In this document: one piece after another, positions 43,340 through 50,768 of the stretch | Position numbering within the stretch: the stretch's first letter is position 1 | Layout of the letters: every line of letters begins with the position of its first letter | Assembly (NCBI RefSeq): GCF_000423585.1 | Contig: NZ_AUIG01000014.1 | Span: forward strand, 62,001-126,000 | DNA: 64,000 nucleotides | Origin: Salinimicrobium xinjiangense DSM 19287 | GTDB taxonomy: Bacteria > Bacteroidota > Bacteroidia > Flavobacteriales > Flavobacteriaceae | Direction of reading: 5' to 3' | The notes under the pieces: generated by a model | The model's database searches: none | Seen by the model: only the letters and a program-made list of their open reading frames with translations | Told to the model about the DNA's origin: nothing | Position numbers and translations under genes: made by a program

Positions 43340-44371
43340 ATGAGCAAAAAGATATTAGTTACCGGCGGTCTTGGGTATATTGGCTCCCATACGGTTGTTG
43401 CCCTTCAGGAAAAGGGTTTTGAAGTGGTCATCATTGATAATCTTTCCAATTCCTCTTTGGATGTACTTGGAGGTATCACCAGGATCACCAAGGTGTCTCC
43501 GGAATTTGAGAAGTTAGATCTAAGAGATAAGAATTCAGTAAAGGCTTTTTTTGAAAGATATTCGAAAATAGATGGGGTTATTCACTTTGCTGCTTCAAAG
43601 GCTGTGGGCGAAAGTGTTCAAAATCCTTTGCTTTACTACGAGAATAATATAAATACTCTCATTTATATCCTTCAGGAATTAAAGGAGAGGGAGGATTCCA
43701 GATTTATCTTCAGCTCCTCCTGTACAGTGTATGGACAGGCCGATGAACTGCCAATCACAGAAAATGCTCCTGTAAAGAAAGCCGAATCTCCCTATGGGAA
43801 TACCAAACAAATAGGAGAAGAGATCATCGCCGATACCTGTAAGGTTGTACCACGATTGAAAGCAATATCCCTTCGCTATTTTAATCCTATAGGGGCCCAC
43901 CCAAGTGCGAATATTGGAGAGCTTCCTATAGGGACACCTCAAAACCTTGTACCGTTCATCACCCAGACTGCAGCCGGGAAAAGGGAAAAACTTTCAGTTT
44001 TTGGTAATGATTATCCAACGCCCGATGGAACCTGTATAAGAGATTATATCCACGTCATGGATCTTGCAAGGGCACATGTAGTTGCACTCGAGCGATTACT
44101 GGAAGGGGAACAGGAGGAAAATTATGAAGTGTTCAATCTGGGAACAGGAAAAGGTAATTCAGTTCTTGAAGCCATAAAAGCCTTTGAGAAAGTTTCAGGA
44201 CAAAAACTGCCATATGCGTTTGCCGACAGGAGGGAAGGAGATGTAATTTCTGCATATGCAGATACCACCAAGGCAAATGAAGTCCTTAAATGGAAAGCAG
44301 AATATGACATTGAAGATGCTATGGAAAGTGCGTGGAAATGGCAACAGAAGCTTGAAGTAAAAGAAGATTAA
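43340..44371 (+). CDS. galE: UDP-glucose 4-epimerase
   Basis: GalE interconverts UDP-glucose and UDP-galactose using tightly bound NAD. The 343-residue extended SDR has GGLGYIGSHT near 8-17, the catalytic SSCTVYG and YGNTK (Tyr-x-x-x-Lys), and the C-terminal DYPTPDGTCIRDYIHVMDLA that is diagnostic for GalE. It is alone, with a hairpin element downstream. It supplies galactose-type sugars for polysaccharide; no glycan cluster is adjacent. Confidence 0.96.
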   Translation: MSKKILVTGGLGYIGSHTVVALQEKGFEVVIIDNLSNSSLDVLGGITRITKVSPEFEKLDLRDKNSVKAFFERYSKIDGVIHFAASKAVGESVQNPLLYYENNINTLIYILQELKEREDSRFIFSSSCTVYGQADELPITENAPVKKAESPYGNTKQIGEEIIADTCKVVPRLKAISLRYFNPIGAHPSANIGELPIGTPQNLVPFITQTAAGKREKLSVFGNDYPTPDGTCIRDYIHVMDLARAHVVALERLLEGEQEENYEVFNLGTGKGNSVLEAIKAFEKVSGQKLPYAFADRREGDVISAYADTTKANEVLKWKAEYDIEDAMESAWKWQQKLEVKED

Positions 44372-44372
44372 A

Positions 44373-44507
44373 AGAGAAACTGTCTAAAATATAAGCTTAA
44401 AGGCTAATTCAAACTTTTGGATACCTTCGTTAGAAGGTTTTTGAACCCGATCTCTCACATCGGGTTCTAAAAGGGGATTTACATTTTAGACAGTTTATAA
44501 TTTCTCT
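44373..44507. repeat. 135-bp element with 14-bp inverted arms and two inner hairpins
   Basis: AAACTGTCTAAAAT (44377-44390) pairs with ATTTTAGACAGTTT (44483-44496), extended by AGAG and CTCT outside. Within are ACCTTC/GAAGGT with a GTTA loop (about 44423-44438) followed by a T-run, and a perfect GAACCCGAT/ATCGGGTTC hairpin (about 44443-44467). The fold is a three-way junction. It lies between convergent galE and the Pmp3-type gene. Confidence 0.7.
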
Positions 44508-44650
44508 TAATTTACTATGAATGCATGGATCACTCCAGGCAGCCAACCTATTAAAGTAAGGACAATGCTTATCAAAAGAGTTGTTCCTACTCCATGATTT
44601 AGATAGACTGCTAAAGGAGGTAATAGGATATTCAAAATGATCGTAAGCAT
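44507..44650 (-). CDS. Pmp3/YqaE (UPF0057) family membrane peptide
   Basis: A 47-residue frame reads MLTIILNILLPPLAVYLNHG then VGTTLLISIVLTLIGWLPGV and IHAFIVN. Two hydrophobic helices, the PPLAVYL turn and the GWLPGVIHA end are the signature of the Pmp3/YqaE family, small proteins that affect membrane potential and stress tolerance. A 16-bp perfect palindrome lies 14 bases upstream of its start. The stop codon abuts the hairpin element. Confidence 0.9.
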   Translation of the reverse strand: MLTIILNILLPPLAVYLNHGVGTTLLISIVLTLIGWLPGVIHAFIVN

Positions 44651-44663
44651 GATTCTTTTTTTA

Positions 44664-44679
44664 TTGGTTATATAACCAA
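44664..44679. promoter_or_regulatory. 16-bp perfect palindrome upstream of the Pmp3-type gene
   Basis: TTGGTTATATAACCAA is fully self-complementary and sits 14 bases before the minus-strand start. It looks like a dimeric operator, but no regulator can be assigned. Confidence 0.4.
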
Positions 44680-44862
44680 ATTAGTGATAAATTATTAAAA
44701 TTTCTTTTCGAATTTTCGGTTTAGCTTCATTTTAACATGCAGATTATTAATAATTTATGCATCCTCAAGAATGAAGGCAGAGTTGATGCGGCCTCAGCTT
44801 ATTTGGAGCCCGGCCACTTCGGAATATAACAGAATAAGCTATCTTCGCTAAAAATTAACGGA

Positions 44863-45975
44863 ATGACATTTAAGGAACTGGGAGTTTCAGAAGAAATAAT
44901 AAAAGGCTTAAAAGAGATGGGAATTGAGCATCCTACAAAGATTCAGGAAGCCGCTATTCCTGTGCTGACGGAAGGCACAGTAGATTTTGTAGGGCAGGCG
45001 CAGACGGGAACAGGAAAAACGGCTGCTTTTGGATTACCGCTACTTGCCCAGATAGATCCAGCAAAAGAAGAGGTGCAGGCTTTGATCCTCGCTCCAACCC
45101 GCGAACTTGGGCAGCAGATCGCACGACAATTGTTTAAATTCACTAAGTATTCGGATAAAGTCTTTACTGAAGCTGTCTATGGAGGTGAAAAAATTGATAT
45201 CCAGATAGCGCGCCTTAACAGACCTACACAGATCGTAGTGGCTACGCCCGGACGATTAATAGATCTTATGAAAAGAAAGGCCATAGACATTAGGCGAATC
45301 AAAACCCTTGTGCTGGATGAAGCCGATGAGATGCTTAGTATGGGCTTCAAAAAAGATCTCACTACTATTTTGGAAGCTACTGATTCTAAAGAAAGGAACG
45401 TATGGTTATTTTCTGCTACCATACCTCAGGAGCTAAATGAGATCATTAATAAATATGTCAATAAGGGGGCCAGAAGGGTGAATATTGACAAGCAGGATGC
45501 CGTAAATACCGGAATTCAGCATCAGTATGTCGCCGGGGATGATAACAGTAAACTTGATACGCTGGCATACTTCCTTAAATCTATGGGTAAGAAGCGGGGA
45601 ATAATTTTCACAAAAACCAAAACTGCAGCCAGAACGCTCTCAAAACAGCTGTTGGCTAAAAATTATGAAGTGGGTTTACTGGAGGGAGATATGCTTCAAA
45701 AAGACAGAGATAAAGTCATGCGGGCATTCAAGAATAAGAATCTGAGACTTCTCGTTTCTACAGATGTTGCTGCCCGCGGAATAGATGTTGCCAACCTTGC
45801 TTTTGTGGTTCACTACCAGTTGCCAGATCAAACAGAATATTATACACACCGCAGCGGCCGTACGGCCAGGGCAGGAAATACAGGAATATCCCTTGCGCTG
45901 GTGAATCAGTATGAACTAAAAAGAATTGGACAATTGGAAAGGGATTTGGGAATAAAATTTACCAGGATCAGATAA
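44863..45975 (+). CDS. DEAD-box RNA helicase
   Basis: The 370-residue protein is just the helicase core with no C-terminal extension. Q motif at GIEHPTKIQEAAIP, motif I AQTGTGKTAA, motif II DEAD, motif III SAT, and motif VI HRSGRTARAG are all intact. It unwinds or remodels RNA, for example in ribosome assembly or cold adaptation. The minimal size is closer to RhlE-like than to DeaD/CsdA. A TATCTTCG sequence upstream could be its -7 element. Confidence 0.94.
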   Translation: MTFKELGVSEEIIKGLKEMGIEHPTKIQEAAIPVLTEGTVDFVGQAQTGTGKTAAFGLPLLAQIDPAKEEVQALILAPTRELGQQIARQLFKFTKYSDKVFTEAVYGGEKIDIQIARLNRPTQIVVATPGRLIDLMKRKAIDIRRIKTLVLDEADEMLSMGFKKDLTTILEATDSKERNVWLFSATIPQELNEIINKYVNKGARRVNIDKQDAVNTGIQHQYVAGDDNSKLDTLAYFLKSMGKKRGIIFTKTKTAARTLSKQLLAKNYEVGLLEGDMLQKDRDKVMRAFKNKNLRLLVSTDVAARGIDVANLAFVVHYQLPDQTEYYTHRSGRTARAGNTGISLALVNQYELKRIGQLERDLGIKFTRIR

Positions 45976-46851
45976 TTAATTCAGGTCACAGGATTCCTCA
46001 TCAAGTTCGGTCTCTATTGTGTAGTGATCGAACTTGTATTCTCTGAGAATATTTTTCACTTTCATCTTTACATCCAGTAATTGCTGGAACCGGCTAATGT
46101 TCTTAAGTTTTATATGTGTTGTAAAAACATGATCTGTTCCTTCCAGTGACCAGACGTGCATATGATGTAGAGAGTCCACGTGAGGGATTTCGATTAATTT
46201 CCTTTCGATTTCTTCAAGGTCGATCTCCCTGGGCACTCCCTGTAAAAATATGAACAGGGTTTCCTTAAGTCTTTTGAATACATTATACAGGATATATAGA
46301 GTAATTAAAAGAGAAAGTGCAGGGTCCAGATATGGGGTCTCATAAAAATGCAGGATTATTGCTACAATTAATACTGCCAGCCATCCCAAAACGTCTTCAA
46401 TAAGATGCCAGGAAACTACTTTTTCATTCATGGAAGTACCTTTAGAAAGTTTCCAGGCTGCAAATCCATTTACTGCGACACCGACAATGGCAAAGAGAAG
46501 CATTCCTCCGGCATCTGAATACTCCGGCTCAAATAGCCGTTTAACGGCTTCTGTGATCACGAAGACAGAACCTGCTATTAGAACCAGGCTATTGATAAGT
46601 GCTCCCAAAAGAGAGAAGCGTTTATACCCAAAGCTAAACCTGGAGTCGCCCTTTTGACGTGATTTGTTCTGCAGGTACCATGAAGTTCCTAAAGACAGCG
46701 TGTCGCCAAGGTCATGAACAGCATCTGAGATAATTGCGACGCTGTTTACATAAAATCCACCTATTAATTCAAATACAGTAAAGGCAGCATTCAGAAAAAA
46801 CGCCAGTTTTAGATTTTTAGAAGAGTGGTGATCGTGCTGATGTTGGCCCAT
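45976..46851 (-). CDS. Cation diffusion facilitator (zinc-type efflux)
   Basis: I use the ATG at 46851 (MGQHQHDHHSSKNLKLAF), because a hairpin terminator sits just before it. The 291-residue protein has the His-rich N-terminus and six membrane helices of the CDF family. Metal-site residues are in SDAVHDLGDTLSLG (helix II) and HLIEDVLGWLAV (helix V), with a C-terminal cytoplasmic domain. It exports zinc or related divalent ions by proton exchange. The gene converges on the DEAD helicase with no gap. Confidence 0.92.
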   Translation of the reverse strand: MGQHQHDHHSSKNLKLAFFLNAAFTVFELIGGFYVNSVAIISDAVHDLGDTLSLGTSWYLQNKSRQKGDSRFSFGYKRFSLLGALINSLVLIAGSVFVITEAVKRLFEPEYSDAGGMLLFAIVGVAVNGFAAWKLSKGTSMNEKVVSWHLIEDVLGWLAVLIVAIILHFYETPYLDPALSLLITLYILYNVFKRLKETLFIFLQGVPREIDLEEIERKLIEIPHVDSLHHMHVWSLEGTDHVFTTHIKLKNISRFQQLLDVKMKVKNILREYKFDHYTIETELDEESCDLN

Positions 46852-46852
46852 A

Positions 46853-46893
46853 AAAAATCCCGTACTAAGGATATCCAAAAATACGGGATTTAA
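46853..46893 (-). terminator. Hairpin terminator abutting the CDF start, with an internal -7-like motif
   Basis: On the minus strand AAATCCCGTA pairs with TACGGGATTT and a T-run ends at the CDF ATG. TATTTTTG inside the hairpin fits TANNTTTG. The site could end the upstream VTT-gene transcript while housing the promoter for the CDF gene. Confidence 0.6.
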
Positions 46894-46915
46894 ATGCTTT
46901 TTTTAATGCTTTGCC

Positions 46916-47557
46916 TTACACGATCTTAAAAATCACCAGGGCATAACCATAAAATCTAATGAATCTCAAAAGTCCAAATAGTAAATAATACCTGAATTTA
47001 TAATGTATAATTCCTGCTGCAACACTTGTTATAGCGAACGGAATAGGTAAAAGAGCACCTACCACGATTAAAAATCCACCCCATTTCTCGGTGTTTTTAA
47101 TGTGTTTGGACATTTTAGTCTCCATGTAACGGTGAACAGAAGGTATTCTGGTTATTGCTTTTCCTGCCCAATAGGAAATGATCCCACCTACATAGGAAGC
47201 TAAAGCCAAAAAGCTGAGATAGAGAACCGGCATTGCAGACTTTCCTGCCCAGGCAATAAACAATTCCGGCGGAACAAGCCCTAAACCAATGGATTCTGAG
47301 GCCAAAAATACCGCAAGTATACCTAAGGGGGAAAATGTTTCAGTTACGGTAATCAGTACGCTATTGATACTAATGACATATTCATTTACAGCAACTATGG
47401 CTCCAAGAAAAAGAAGAACAGGCAAAATTGCCTTTTTCAAACTGGCACCAACAAACCTGTAAAAACCTGTATAATTATAATATTGATGAAGTAATTTCCA
47501 ACGGGGTTTTTTATTCAACACCACATCATTCTTCTTCTTCATATTCCTTTCCTTCAT
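46916..47557 (-). CDS. VTT-domain (YqaA/DedA-like) membrane protein
   Basis: A 213-residue protein with a basic N-terminus and about five hydrophobic segments. The motif ESIGLGLVPPELFIAWAGKS and the glycine-rich YVGGIISYWAGKAITR followed by VGALLPIPFAITSVAAG are those of VTT/DedA proteins, which scramble or flip lipids. It is shorter and lacks the classic DedA acidic FxRTxxP box, so it may be YqaA-like. The start may be at M1 or M6. Confidence 0.8.
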   Translation of the reverse strand: MKERNMKKKNDVVLNKKPRWKLLHQYYNYTGFYRFVGASLKKAILPVLLFLGAIVAVNEYVISINSVLITVTETFSPLGILAVFLASESIGLGLVPPELFIAWAGKSAMPVLYLSFLALASYVGGIISYWAGKAITRIPSVHRYMETKMSKHIKNTEKWGGFLIVVGALLPIPFAITSVAAGIIHYKFRYYLLFGLLRFIRFYGYALVIFKIV

Positions 47558-47614
47558 TTAAGCTCTTTTTCAGTAATATATTCAATTATTGAGCCACAGT
47601 GGTAAAACAAAAGG

Positions 47615-48013
47615 TTAATTCTCTTCAGCGTAGGCCGTTAAATTATTACTGTATTCTCTTAATTCCAGGGCATTGATCTTGTTCCGGGATTCAGACATAA
47701 GAGACAGGAGGTAATCCAGACTTTCTTTGGGATCTGCTTCAGTAGTTTCCAATTCATCTTCGAATCCCTCTACCGGCTCATCTTCCGGAATTGGAATATC
47801 GAAGGTATCGTAGGTTTCGATGTGCTCATAGGTAAGCCTTATCACTTTAGCCAGCAGCGGATTTTTTTCTTCTACCGCATAGGGCCTCAACTCCTTCAGA
47901 TCTTCAACAATAGTGTTTGTGATGATACCATTACGCATTAGGTCGCGTTGTATTTTATTCAGAAGTTTTTGTGCCTTAGGATTTTCCAACTTTGCAATTT
48001 TTTGATTAGACAA
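47615..48013 (-). CDS. Unknown acidic cytoplasmic protein
   Basis: A 132-residue protein I do not recognise. It begins with a helical, Lys-rich segment (QKIAKLENPKAQKLLNKIQR) and has an acidic middle (IPIPEDEPVEGFEDELETTE, about 75-94). A final helix ends in SRNKINALELREY. The lack of signal or membrane segments indicates a cytoplasmic location. I believe close relatives exist in Flavobacteriia but cannot name a family. It is divergent from the SDR gene. Confidence 0.65.
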   Translation of the reverse strand: MSNQKIAKLENPKAQKLLNKIQRDLMRNGIITNTIVEDLKELRPYAVEEKNPLLAKVIRLTYEHIETYDTFDIPIPEDEPVEGFEDELETTEADPKESLDYLLSLMSESRNKINALELREYSNNLTAYAEEN

Positions 48014-48124
48014 TGATTTCTGAAAAAACCTTTAATCCCTTTCAGAAAGTGTGCAAAGATAATTGAATCTGCGGGTAAACAAAGTGACTTTTTTTAAAGA
48101 TTTTTTCTTCTCACGTTAAATTTT

Positions 48125-48171
48125 AGGCAGCTTCTTATTAGAAAGAATTAACAAACAATTAAAAGCTGCCT
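48125..48171. repeat. Hairpin AGGCAGCTT/AAGCTGCCT in a divergent spacer
   Basis: A 9-bp perfect inverted repeat (48125-48133 and 48163-48171) with a 29-base AT-rich loop and T-runs, in the region between two divergent genes where no transcript needs to end. The core AAGCTGCC recurs in the hairpin at 54991. Confidence 0.5.
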
Positions 48172-48218
48172 TTTCAGCATAGCACAGGGATTTAATAGCT
48201 TTACGGGAAAACACACAC

Positions 48219-48938
48219 ATGAATGATTTAAATAACAAAGTAGCTTTCGTCACAGGCGGTAGCAAAGGAATAGGATACGGCGTAGCCGCAGCTCTTTCGG
48301 CAAAGGGCGTGAGAGTGGGAATTACAAGCCGGCACCTGGATGAAGCAGAAAAGGCTGCCAGGGAGATCACTGCTAATGGAAAGGCCGAAGTCATTGGCCT
48401 GGAAGCTGATGTACGCGATTTTGACAGTCAAAAATCTGCAATTGGAAAAGTTGTAGAAAAGTGGGGACAGCTCGATGTACTTGTTGCTAATGCAGGTGTC
48501 GGGCATTTCGGGTCTATTGAAGAACTAACTCCCGAGCAGTGGCAGCAAACCATAGACACTAATCTTACCGGAGTATTCTACAGCCTTAAAGCATCTGTAC
48601 CTTACCTTAAAAAAACAGGGGGATATATATTTACCATTTCAAGTCTCGCAGGGACCAATTTCTTTGCCGGCGGCTCTGCATATAATGCCAGTAAGTTTGG
48701 AGTGACTGGTTTCACACAGGCTGCCATGCTAGACTTAAGAAATTATGACATAAAGGTTACTACTATAATGCCCGGCTCTGTAGCTACACATTTTAATGAT
48801 CACACTCCTTCAGATGAAGATGCATGGAAAATCCAGATTGAGGATATAGGAGAACTGGTAGTGGATCTATTAAAAATGAATCAGCGTGCTTTGCCGAGTA
48901 AAATTGAGATCAGGCCCACAAAGCCTCCACAGAAATAG
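48219..48938 (+). CDS. Short-chain dehydrogenase/reductase
   Basis: A 239-residue classical SDR with VTGGSKGIGYG (about 11-21), NAGVGHFGS and the catalytic ISSLAGTNFFAGGSAYNASK region. The last reads YxxxK with Tyr and Lys in SAYNASKFG. It belongs to the FabG-like 3-ketoacyl reductase group by overall pattern, but the substrate is unknown. It ends at a terminator shared with the convergent hydrolase gene. Confidence 0.85.
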   Translation: MNDLNNKVAFVTGGSKGIGYGVAAALSAKGVRVGITSRHLDEAEKAAREITANGKAEVIGLEADVRDFDSQKSAIGKVVEKWGQLDVLVANAGVGHFGSIEELTPEQWQQTIDTNLTGVFYSLKASVPYLKKTGGYIFTISSLAGTNFFAGGSAYNASKFGVTGFTQAAMLDLRNYDIKVTTIMPGSVATHFNDHTPSDEDAWKIQIEDIGELVVDLLKMNQRALPSKIEIRPTKPPQK

Positions 48939-48954
48939 TAAAATAATATAGTAT

Positions 48955-48987
48955 TAAAAAAGGAGGTTTTCAAGCCTCCTTTTTTAC
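48955..48987. terminator. Bidirectional terminator
   Basis: AAAAAGGAGG and CCTCCTTTTT flank an 8-base loop. On the minus strand it overlaps the last codons (KKEA) of the alpha/beta hydrolase. Confidence 0.85.
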
Positions 48988-49884
48988 TGTTTTAAGATGT
49001 ACAGATTTGGCCAGCTCGATAATCTTATCGGCAATGGCTAGCCAGGCTTCTTCCTGCAAAAAATGGCGGGATCTTAATTGATGAATCTCTTGAAGACCGG
49101 CCGCTTTCTCAATCTCCTTTCCATAAGTATCCAGTTGCAGGGCAGGGTCATTTGCGCCCCAAATTGCCTGAACCGGGTATGAGGTATTCTGAACAGCCTT
49201 GTAACACAGGTTCCTGAAAGATTCAGAAGATTCAAAGCTGCGCATGATCTTCAAAAATGCTTTTCCGTTATCTTCTCTTTTGAGCAGATCGACATAGGCA
49301 TTCATCTCTGCCGGGCTTATACGGGAGGAATTGACCACACCCATTTGCCTGAACATTACCGGCCAGGTGAGGTGTGTCATCATCTTTAATTCTGCTTCTC
49401 CTAAAACCCTTTTTTCAAAAGGTCTCATCACCACCGGTTTTTTGAAATTCACAACGTCAATCCAGGTATTGAGTATGGTGAGAGACATAATACGGTTGGC
49501 ATGTCTCGCGGCAAGAGCGAATCCTATGGGTCCGCCAATGTCGTGAACTACTAGATGAAATTTCTTAAGCTTTAAGACTTTTGCAGCATTGTATACGAAA
49601 TCTGCCAGATTGGAAAATGAATAATCGAAATTTTCAGGTCTTTCAGTTAAACCAAGACCCGGAAGATCTATAGCAATGCCCTTATATCCTTTTTTCTCTA
49701 ATGACCTGAGAACTTTTCTATATAAGAAAGAAGAAGTAGGAACACCGTGAATACATAAAACTGTTTCCCCGCGTCCATACTTTAAAGCGAAAGTTCTTAG
49801 CCCATCGACCTGAAAATAAGTGCCTGAAGCTTCATGTTCTTTTATTACATCTGTAACAGATCTCTCTTTTTTTGCCATAGGCAT
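48970..49884 (-). CDS. Alpha/beta hydrolase, haloalkane dehalogenase-like
   Basis: The 304-residue protein shows HGVPTSSFLYRKVL (oxyanion region, about 46-59) and the nucleophile motif VHDIGGPIG with Asp115, rather than the Ser of esterases. A catalytic His is in RSRHFLQEEAW near the C-terminus. An Asp nucleophile is seen in haloalkane dehalogenases and epoxide hydrolases, but the substrate here is unknown. It is preceded by a DJ-1/PfpI gene 3 bases upstream on the same strand, suggesting a detoxification pair. Confidence 0.82.
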   Translation of the reverse strand: MPMAKKERSVTDVIKEHEASGTYFQVDGLRTFALKYGRGETVLCIHGVPTSSFLYRKVLRSLEKKGYKGIAIDLPGLGLTERPENFDYSFSNLADFVYNAAKVLKLKKFHLVVHDIGGPIGFALAARHANRIMSLTILNTWIDVVNFKKPVVMRPFEKRVLGEAELKMMTHLTWPVMFRQMGVVNSSRISPAEMNAYVDLLKREDNGKAFLKIMRSFESSESFRNLCYKAVQNTSYPVQAIWGANDPALQLDTYGKEIEKAAGLQEIHQLRSRHFLQEEAWLAIADKIIELAKSVHLKTVKKEA

Positions 49885-49887
49885 TTT

Positions 49888-50568
49888 TTAAGCTTTTTGA
49901 AGCAATCTGAGCAATTCTCTTGCAGCTTTCTCTGAAGAAGCAGGATTTTGACCGGTAACCAATTTACCATCCACTTTGACATAAGAACCCCAATCGTCTC
50001 CCTTACTATAATTGGCGCCCAATTGATTCATTTTGTCTTCGATTTTGAAAGGCACCACATCAGACAGACCTACTGCATCTTCTTCAGAATTGGTGAAGCC
50101 GGTGACATCTTTTCCTCTCACCAGGGGATTCTTATGATCTTCTACATTTGCCAGTGCAGCAGGAGCGTGGCACACAAAAGCCATAGGTTTCATTTGCTGA
50201 TTGAAATCTTCAATTAGAGAAATTGATTTTAAGCTGTTGGCCAGATCCCACAGAGGACCATGCCCACCCGGATAGAACACTCCATCATAATCTGAAGCAT
50301 CAACATCTTCAAGCTTCCTGGTCATGGAAAGCTTTTTTTGCAGTTCCTCATCTTTGTCAAATCGTCTTGTGGCATCAGTTTGTGCATCTTCGCCTGTACT
50401 TGAAGGGTCTATTGGAGGTTGTCCTCCTTTAGGGGACGCAAGTGTGATTTCGGCTCCTGCATCGGCCAGTACATAATAAGGGGCAGCAAATTCTTCTACC
50501 CAAAAACCGGTTTTCCTGCCTGTATCTCCCAATTTATCGTGAGAGGTTAAGACCATTAAAATTTTCAT
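49888..50568 (-). CDS. DJ-1/PfpI family protein (Hsp31-like)
   Basis: I start it at ATG 50568 (MKILMVLTSHDKLGDTGRKT); the ORF opens 30 codons earlier but without homology. The 226-residue protein has the typical FWVEEFAAPYYVLADAG and DYDGVFYPGGHGPLWDL. The nucleophile elbow is AFVCHAPAAL with Cys. Such proteins act as glyoxalase III, deglycase or chaperone in various bacteria. It is likely co-transcribed with the alpha/beta hydrolase. Confidence 0.88.
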   Translation of the reverse strand: MKILMVLTSHDKLGDTGRKTGFWVEEFAAPYYVLADAGAEITLASPKGGQPPIDPSSTGEDAQTDATRRFDKDEELQKKLSMTRKLEDVDASDYDGVFYPGGHGPLWDLANSLKSISLIEDFNQQMKPMAFVCHAPAALANVEDHKNPLVRGKDVTGFTNSEEDAVGLSDVVPFKIEDKMNQLGANYSKGDDWGSYVKVDGKLVTGQNPASSEKAARELLRLLQKA

Positions 50569-50768
50569 AGATATAATTTTTATTAATTGAAGTAAAGACA
50601 AGGCTTGGAGCCCTGTTTCCCCATTTTTAAAATTACAATGCCTGCAGGCTTCAGCCAAAGTTGAGATACTAATTAAAGGTTAAAAATCATTAGTGTATCA
50701 AAGTTTTTTGAATTCTTCTGCTTTCACTTTTAAAACAGGATTAGCTTTGTAGTAAATTATTTATGTAG

